DNA from: a virus
Virus record (IMG/VR): IMGVR_UViG_3300020281_001005
Coordinates: 1-43,086 of that record
Length of the DNA stretch: 43,086 nt
Direction: 5' to 3' (one strand)
Numbering within the stretch: position 1 is the first letter of the stretch; each line of letters opens with the position of its first letter. The position numbers and the translations under genes were made by a program. Positions 38,921 through 43,086 of this stretch are shown piece after piece. The notes under the pieces were generated by a model. The model worked only from the letters and a program-made list of their open reading frames with translations. It had not been told where the DNA came from and searched no databases.

Positions 38921-39491
38921 GATGATAATGTTCAGTATATCTTGTAGAAGATACAAGGTTAATAACTGGGCACAGAAGAAAAAACAATTATTAGATATGG
39001 TTGATGCTGATTGGTCAATGTCTGAGAGGATTCAAGATCAAGAAGTTGTTGATTGTCATACGGATTACTTCTCTACTAATGGAAGAGCATCATATTTTGA
39101 TATATGGTATAATATTCTTAAAGAAGATCTTGATGATGCCCTACCACAAACTGGGTTGCCTTTAGCAAATCCAGAGATGTGGCAACTATGGACTCAAAAA
39201 TATAGAAGAGGTCATTATCATGGAGCACATAATCATGGATGTTCAAATTTGTCATGTATCTTATATGTTGAATTTGAAAAGGGATTACATGAACCTACAG
39301 CGTTTTATCAACCATTCCCCGATCCTTGGTTTGGAACTCTACACAAGATACAACCTCAAATAGAGGAAGGAGATATTTTAATGTTTCCTGCTGTACTCTT
39401 ACATGAATCTCCTGTATCACGTTCTGATAAAACCAGAACAGTTATGTCCTTTAATATACCAGTAGGTAATTTTTATGCAGAATCAAATTGA
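38904..39491 (+). CDS. 2OG-Fe(II) oxygenase-like protein
   Basis: A 195-residue protein. RRGHYHGAHNHGCSNLSCILYVEF supplies several candidate iron ligands (H104, H106, H109, H111); the distal His is in FPAVLLHESPVS (H167), followed by SDKTRTVMSFN, where Arg may bind 2-oxoglutarate. The usual HxD is replaced by a His-rich HxH cluster, so the ligand set should be checked. Such enzymes hydroxylate sugars, proteins or nucleotides. It begins inside the dehydrogenase gene; ATG 38922 is an alternative start. Confidence 0.65.
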   Translation: MARLDEMIMFSISCRRYKVNNWAQKKKQLLDMVDADWSMSERIQDQEVVDCHTDYFSTNGRASYFDIWYNILKEDLDDALPQTGLPLANPEMWQLWTQKYRRGHYHGAHNHGCSNLSCILYVEFEKGLHEPTAFYQPFPDPWFGTLHKIQPQIEEGDILMFPAVLLHESPVSRSDKTRTVMSFNIPVGNFYAESN

Positions 39492-39885
39492 CCCAAAAAA
39501 ATATGCTCAGTTTGTTGATGGTGTAACAAGCGAACCATCAAAAGATTTTGACGCATTCATTTATAGATTGCAAGAGTTGAATGGTGAGAACTCTGATATT
39601 CAACGTCTTCTTACTGCTGCTGTTGGATTATCTGCAGAGTCTGGTGAGTTTACTGAGATAGTTAAGAAGATCATCTTCCAAGGTAAACCTTATAATGATG
39701 ATAACATTTATCATATGAAGAGGGAGTTGGGTGACATTATGTGGTATCTTGCTCAAGCTTGCATGGCACTAAATACTAACTTTAATGAAATTCTTGAGAT
39801 GAATATAGACAAACTCAAGTCCAGATATCCTGGCGGTGAGTTTGATGCACACTATTCTGAGAATCGTAAGGAGGGAGACCTATGA
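39475..39885 (+). CDS. mazG: MazG-type nucleotide pyrophosphohydrolase
   Basis: A 136-residue MazG-like protein that hydrolyses NTPs or dNTPs (and possibly ppGpp) to monophosphates. Metal motifs are LSAESGEFTEIVKK (ExxxE) and MKRELGDIMWYLAQAC (ExxD), in the family order. Phage MazG is widespread in marine T4-like cyanophages; its in vivo substrate is disputed. It overlaps the oxygenase gene by 17 nt and the DUF2997 gene by 4 nt. Confidence 0.92.
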   Translation: MQNQIDPKKYAQFVDGVTSEPSKDFDAFIYRLQELNGENSDIQRLLTAAVGLSAESGEFTEIVKKIIFQGKPYNDDNIYHMKRELGDIMWYLAQACMALNTNFNEILEMNIDKLKSRYPGGEFDAHYSENRKEGDL

Positions 39886-40091
39886 GTACTAAGAAGACTC
39901 TTAAATTTAATGTTCGACAAGATGGTACTGTAACCGAAGAGGTTCTAGGTAATGTTGGAAATGCATGTGAGAATCTCACTGCAGAGATTGAGAAGAGATT
40001 AGGTGCAGTAACTCAAAGAGTTCATAAAGCAGAGTATTATCAACAGGAAGTAAAAAATGTCACACTTCAGCACAATAAAGACTACAATTAA
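39882..40091 (+). CDS. DUF2997-type protein
   Basis: A 69-residue protein: KKTLKFNVRQDGTVTEEVLGNVGNACENLTAEIEKRLGAVTQRVHKAEYY. It fits the short DUF2997 family of cyanobacteria and plastids: beta strand, Gly turn, conserved Cys-containing helix. In cyanobacteria it is found beside DUF1257/Ycf35, as here. The function is unknown. It overlaps the next gene by 35 nt. Confidence 0.75.
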   Translation: MSTKKTLKFNVRQDGTVTEEVLGNVGNACENLTAEIEKRLGAVTQRVHKAEYYQQEVKNVTLQHNKDYN

Positions 40092-40440
40092 AAATAAACC
40101 TGAACTGGTAGAAGCATTAGAACTTCTACAATATAATGTAGTTCAGGATGTACAATTAGAAAATCCACTTGATCATCAACATAAACAATGGAATGTTGAT
40201 GTTGCTATTAATGATGAGATTGGATTTAAATTGAACAAGTCTACAGGAACTTATGAGTTAGTTGCTGATGAACAGACTTGGGATTTAGATGTACCAGTTC
40301 AAAGGTTTATTGATCAAGTAACTCAACAGTATGCTAGGATGACAATCCATAATACTGTTAAGGATTTGGGATACCAAGTTGAAGAAGAATGGGAGATGGA
40401 TGATCTCTCTATTGAAATTACCGCTACAGTATGGGAGTAG
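40057..40440 (+). CDS. ycf35: DUF1257/Ycf35-like protein
   Basis: A 127-residue protein beginning MSHFSTIKTTIKNKPELVEALELL and containing VAINDEIGFKLNKSTGTYELVAD and a C-terminal FIDQVTQQYARMTIHNTVKDLGY. This is the Ycf35 pattern known from cyanobacteria, red-algal plastids and T4-like cyanophages. Its role is not established. It overlaps the DUF2997 gene by 35 nt and ends just before the next ATG, so the pair is one translational unit. Confidence 0.85.
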   Translation: MSHFSTIKTTIKNKPELVEALELLQYNVVQDVQLENPLDHQHKQWNVDVAINDEIGFKLNKSTGTYELVADEQTWDLDVPVQRFIDQVTQQYARMTIHNTVKDLGYQVEEEWEMDDLSIEITATVWE

Positions 40441-40441
40441 T

Positions 40442-40939
40442 ATGCCTTACGTTGTAACTAAGAATCATTTTCCAGAACATTATGTAGATTGGGCAGATGT
40501 CATGACTAAGACTGCTGCCGAATTTGAATTTGGTGCTACCAAGGTTTTGTATGATGAGAAGACATTACCAACTTTAGTTTTGCATACTGAGTTCCGACCA
40601 GGAACTCTTAATACTGCATTTGAAAATATTAAGAAGCAGATATTCCAGTCACATCATAACGATATTAGTAATGAGTGGTTGTATAATATTAATGTTATGC
40701 ATGTATATTATTCTATAGGTAATAGAGCAGTAACCTTTGGACGGCATCAAGATTGTGAAGATGTTATGATAGTACAATCATATGGAACTATAGAATATCT
40801 GATGGATGATGGAACACCTTTTGAGAAGGGTGATGTTGAGAGTGTTAAGTTAGAACCAGGCGATAGTTTGTGGATTAAAGAGGGTACATGGCATGACCCT
40901 ATAGTTACTGAACCTAGGATTACGTTAAGTCTCTCATAA
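40442..40939 (+). CDS. cupin/Fe(II)-dioxygenase-like protein
   Basis: A 165-residue protein starting at ATG 40442, one base after the Ycf35 stop. Candidate iron ligands are GRHQDCEDVM (H102, D104) and KEGTWHDPIV (H151), in a beta-rich core with LEPGDSLWI and ending in EPRITLSLS. This fits a JmjC-like or 2OG-Fe(II) oxygenase. It is the third such protein in the window. The substrate is unknown. A late-type motif follows the gene. Confidence 0.65.
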   Translation: MPYVVTKNHFPEHYVDWADVMTKTAAEFEFGATKVLYDEKTLPTLVLHTEFRPGTLNTAFENIKKQIFQSHHNDISNEWLYNINVMHVYYSIGNRAVTFGRHQDCEDVMIVQSYGTIEYLMDDGTPFEKGDVESVKLEPGDSLWIKEGTWHDPIVTEPRITLSLS

Positions 40940-40942
40940 ATA
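40935..40942 (+). promoter_or_regulatory. late-type promoter motif CATAAATA
   Basis: CATAAATA overlaps the stop of the oxygenase-like gene and lies 24 nt before ATG 40967. It differs from the T4 late consensus TATAAATA only at the first base. It is the first of three such motifs at the right end, where genes look structural. Confidence 0.5.
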
Positions 40943-40966
40943 ATTTCTGGAGACCTGCGTGGACTA

Positions 40967-42067
40967 ATGGCAAAATACGATGCTAAGACAATATATAATG
41001 CGTTGAGTGAGAGGCAAAAAACTTATAATGTTATTAATGAACAAATGCCAGGTGGTGCTAAGACCACTGGATTAATTAGAGTTGAGTCTACACAGAGACA
41101 AAAATGTAAGAATTTGATAGTTAATATTTTAAGTGATATAAAGCAACCTTATAAGGAAGTTAAGAAACCGAACATCTCTAGTTTTCCACATTTACAAATT
41201 ACTGATCTTTTATTATCAAATAAAAATAAAAAAGCAGAGACTTTGAGGATTGTTTTTAAATTCCCTAAGGGTGCTGATCAACCAGATTATGGGAAGATGT
41301 GGAATCCATTATTGCTTGATCTTTTTAAGAGTCATCAAACACTTAAAAGAGTTCCTAAGAATAGAGATGAGATAAGTGTACTAACAGAAATTAATCAAAA
41401 AATTTATGAATTATCTAGTGAGCAACCAGTTAAAGTTAAGATTGGTAATGTAACAGCAAATAATATAATAGGTGTTGTTGGTGGTGTTGGTAATAAACAT
41501 GCCGATCTTGTTTTTATAAGTGATCAACGACCATTTGAAAGGATATTTTTATCTTATAAAGCTGGTTTTGGACCAAAAGATTTTCAACAATATAGTGGTA
41601 TAAGTAAGATATCTGGTCTTGCTAATACTAATGAAGTTAAGAGGTGGAGAGGAGATGTTGTTAAAAATTGGGATGAAGAATCACCTACTAGATGGAGATC
41701 CATTGGATCTGCACGTTTAAAGAGGAATGCAGTTATGGGATCTGGTGCTGCTAATGGTAGTCTTAAAAAGGGCAATCATTCTGCTTGTCAGGTTTTTGCT
41801 CAAGGCACTCCATCACTTACAGGAAATCTTAAAAATGGTATTACAATTACCTTTGATGCTATGTTACTTACCAATACTAATGGTCAAGTTGCTTCATTAA
41901 ATGGTACTGGTTACGAACCAACTTTAGGTGCTCGTAAAGGAGAAGCGGCTCGTAGAATTACTGCTCCAGGTGGAATATTTGGTACAAAAGTTTTGCGTGG
42001 AGTTCGAGGTGGAATTTATAGTAAGGAGTATTTAACTTCTCGTAGGAATAGCAAGCCATTAGAATGA
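40967..42067 (+). CDS. unknown protein, possible nuclease-like region
   Basis: A 366-residue protein with ribosome-binding CTGGAGA region and an upstream late-type motif. The middle contains GNKHADLVFISD (D180) followed by IFLSYKAG (K198), a D-x(n)-xxK arrangement like PD-(D/E)xK nucleases, though the Glu is not obvious. The C-terminal third is Gly/Ser/Asn-rich and basic (GSGAANGSLKKGNH, ARKGEAARRITAPGGIFG). It could be a virion-associated or DNA-end-processing enzyme. Other identities are not excluded. Confidence 0.6.
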   Translation: MAKYDAKTIYNALSERQKTYNVINEQMPGGAKTTGLIRVESTQRQKCKNLIVNILSDIKQPYKEVKKPNISSFPHLQITDLLLSNKNKKAETLRIVFKFPKGADQPDYGKMWNPLLLDLFKSHQTLKRVPKNRDEISVLTEINQKIYELSSEQPVKVKIGNVTANNIIGVVGGVGNKHADLVFISDQRPFERIFLSYKAGFGPKDFQQYSGISKISGLANTNEVKRWRGDVVKNWDEESPTRWRSIGSARLKRNAVMGSGAANGSLKKGNHSACQVFAQGTPSLTGNLKNGITITFDAMLLTNTNGQVASLNGTGYEPTLGARKGEAARRITAPGGIFGTKVLRGVRGGIYSKEYLTSRRNSKPLE

Positions 42068-42075
42068 TATAAATA
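42068..42075 (+). promoter_or_regulatory. T4-consensus late promoter motif TATAAATA
   Basis: A perfect TATAAATA lies just after the previous stop and 39 nt before ATG 42115. It is the expected recognition site of gp55 (4825). The gap has no TATAAT/-35 pair. It supports late expression of the next gene. Confidence 0.65.
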
Positions 42076-42114
42076 TACTTATATGTTTATAATGAACTAC
42101 TAGATCTAGTTATC

Positions 42115-42750
42115 ATGAAGAAGAAATTTTCTCAGTTTTGTAAAGAAGCTAAGACCTCCATTGCGTCTATACAGGGGAGGAGGTTAGGGCTCGTCCCAGA
42201 TGGGCATGGTGGATTCCACGATAAGAAGACTGGAGAATTCATTGCTAAGAATACTGGTGGTAAATTAAAGTTCTATAATCAGAACCAGCTTCCTGGACAA
42301 GATCCTAAGCAAATTAGGACTCAGAATAACCAGAGACCAGTTGCTACTCAGACTTTTAGGAAGAGACAGAAGGCAACTAAAGAGAATATTGATCTTAGAG
42401 ATAGGCAGAGAGAAAAAGAATTGCGTGAGAAATATATTGCAGGTGAAATTTTTAAAGAAGGATCTTATGTTCGTCATATTACATCAGGTAAAACTGGTAA
42501 GGTTATTCGTAGAGGGACTAATCATTTGATTTGTCTTACTGGTGAACCAGGTCAATATGATGAATTTGGATTTAGTGAATCACTTGATCCTGAGATGTTT
42601 AAGTGCTGGATTAGAGATGTTGCTGAATGGACTGATCAGTCTGGTGAACCTAATTCGTCCAAAAGGGAAGTTGGGACGGATGCACTACGTAAATATGTCA
42701 TGAAAATGACTGGTACAAAGAAGATTCATAATTTCCCTAAACATAAATAA
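42115..42750 (+). CDS. late protein with N-terminal targeting-like peptide and KOW-like region
   Basis: A 211-residue basic protein. The N terminus MKKKFSQFCKEAKTS resembles the MKTYQEFIAEA capsid-targeting peptide of T4 internal proteins, which is cut after Glu by the gp21 protease. A Gly-rich GLVPDGHGGFHDKKTGEF segment follows, a basic coiled segment (ENIDLRDRQREKELREKY), then SYVRHITSGKTGKVIRRGTNHLICLT, which has the outline of a KOW/SH3-like nucleic-acid-binding fold. It could be an internal head protein, but this is inference. A TATAAATA precedes it. Confidence 0.6.
   Translation: MKKKFSQFCKEAKTSIASIQGRRLGLVPDGHGGFHDKKTGEFIAKNTGGKLKFYNQNQLPGQDPKQIRTQNNQRPVATQTFRKRQKATKENIDLRDRQREKELREKYIAGEIFKEGSYVRHITSGKTGKVIRRGTNHLICLTGEPGQYDEFGFSESLDPEMFKCWIRDVAEWTDQSGEPNSSKREVGTDALRKYVMKMTGTKKIHNFPKHK
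42742..42749 (+). promoter_or_regulatory. late-type promoter motif CATAAATA
   Basis: CATAAATA overlaps the stop of the previous gene and lies 31 nt before ATG 42781. It differs from TATAAATA at one base, like the motif at 40935. An AAGGAAAGG ribosome-binding site (42755-42763) follows. Confidence 0.5.
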
Positions 42751-42780
42751 CAGTAAGGAAAGGTAAGTTTCTTTAGAATA

Positions 42781-43086
42781 ATGACATTAAAGCATATCGT
42801 AACTGATCTCCATCAGGTATATCTTACTGAGATGGAAGCTAAGATCAAACCAAAGTCTACTGCTGGCACAGAGAAAAAAGCGTCTGGTGACAGTGAAGGT
42901 GGTACTGCAGAAGATCAGGTTAAAAAAGCTGCAAGGCAGTTAGCATACGACACTCGTTATAAAGCAAGACGGGATGGTCTTCCTCTAGAGAGAGCATTTA
43001 CCCAAACACTACAGAACTCCAGTGCTTCTGGTCCTGTCAAAGAACTTGCTAAAGGCATGCTCTTTGGTGGTGGACAGAAGGAAGAA
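42781..43086 (+). CDS. late gene of unknown function (partial, 3' end outside the window)
   Basis: An open frame of 102 codons from ATG 42781 with no stop before the window ends. It begins MTLKHIVTDLHQVYLTEMEAK, has a linker rich in Ser, Thr, Gly and Glu, and then KAARQLAYDTRYKARRDGLPLERAFTQ, an Arg/Tyr-rich helical segment that recurs in cyanophage virion-region proteins as far as I recall. The upstream CATAAATA and AAGGAAAGG support late expression. Product identity is not established. Confidence 0.6.
   Translation, partial: MTLKHIVTDLHQVYLTEMEAKIKPKSTAGTEKKASGDSEGGTAEDQVKKAARQLAYDTRYKARRDGLPLERAFTQTLQNSSASGPVKELAKGMLFGGGQKEE

Noticed and set aside
1-43086. CRISPR array, integrase, insertion sequence or attachment site
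   Set aside because: No regularly spaced repeats, transposase or integrase motifs were seen; the repeat at 13269 has only two copies.

Overview
The window is a stretch of a T4-like cyanomyovirus genome, a tailed phage of marine picocyanobacteria. Recognisable T4 replication, recombination and transcription proteins (UvsY, UvsW, gp55, gp47, gp46, gp45, gp44, gp62, RegA, gp43, UvsX, gp41) lie in the usual cyanophage order. They are mixed with genes typical of cyanophages: pcyA, the CobS-like AAA+ gene, hsp20, mazG, a PsbN-like gene, and DUF3110, DUF2997 and DUF1257/Ycf35 genes. The DNA is AT-rich. Every gene I accept is on the + strand, and most start codons overlap or touch the preceding stop. 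The exact host (Prochlorococcus or Synechococcus) cannot be read from this window.

Layout. 1-2.4 kb: end of a probable virion gene, a small coiled-coil ORF, the bilin reductase pcyA, an SGNH-hydrolase-like gene, a tail-tube/baseplate-type protein and a membrane protein. 2.4-9.6 kb: uvsY, uvsW, an Sm-like protein, the late sigma factor gp55, the gp47/gp46 nuclease with a DUF3110 gene between its subunits, a sugar-nucleotide epimerase and two small ORFs. 9.6-14 kb: a large zincin-VWA protein, a 49-residue ORF, a MoxR/CobS-type AAA+ ATPase and a DUF3310 protein. 14-20 kb: sliding clamp, clamp loader and RegA, interleaved with two DNA methyltransferases, a candidate PD-(D/E)xK nuclease, an Sm-like protein and small ORFs. 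20-23 kb: a full-length glycogen phosphorylase and an Hsp20 gene. 23-29 kb: two more Sm-like genes, DNA polymerase, the PsbN-like gene, uvsX and the gp41 helicase. 29-41 kb: an accessory island with three Fe(II)-oxygenase-like proteins, a sulfotransferase-like protein, a truncated sugar aminotransferase, six tandem GT25-type glycosyltransferase paralogues, an amidinotransferase, a UDP-glucose-dehydrogenase-type enzyme, MazG and the DUF2997/DUF1257 pair. 41-43 kb: late-type genes, each preceded by an ATAAATA motif.

Regulation visible in the sequence. Most intergenic gaps in the replication half carry TATAAT 20-24 nt before the next ATG; two have good -35 boxes with 17-nt spacers. One promoter (22970-22998) has its -35 inside the 3' arm of a terminator hairpin. 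The right end switches to T4-late-like TATAAATA or CATAAATA motifs. The Hsp20 Shine-Dalgarno sequence can fold into a small hairpin, which suggests an RNA thermometer.

Most notable items: phage-borne glycogen phosphorylase; the six-copy GT25-like array, in which only some copies keep canonical catalytic motifs; four dispersed Sm-like paralogues among replication genes; the zincin-VWA/MoxR module; and a possible phage restriction-modification-like set around the clamp loader.
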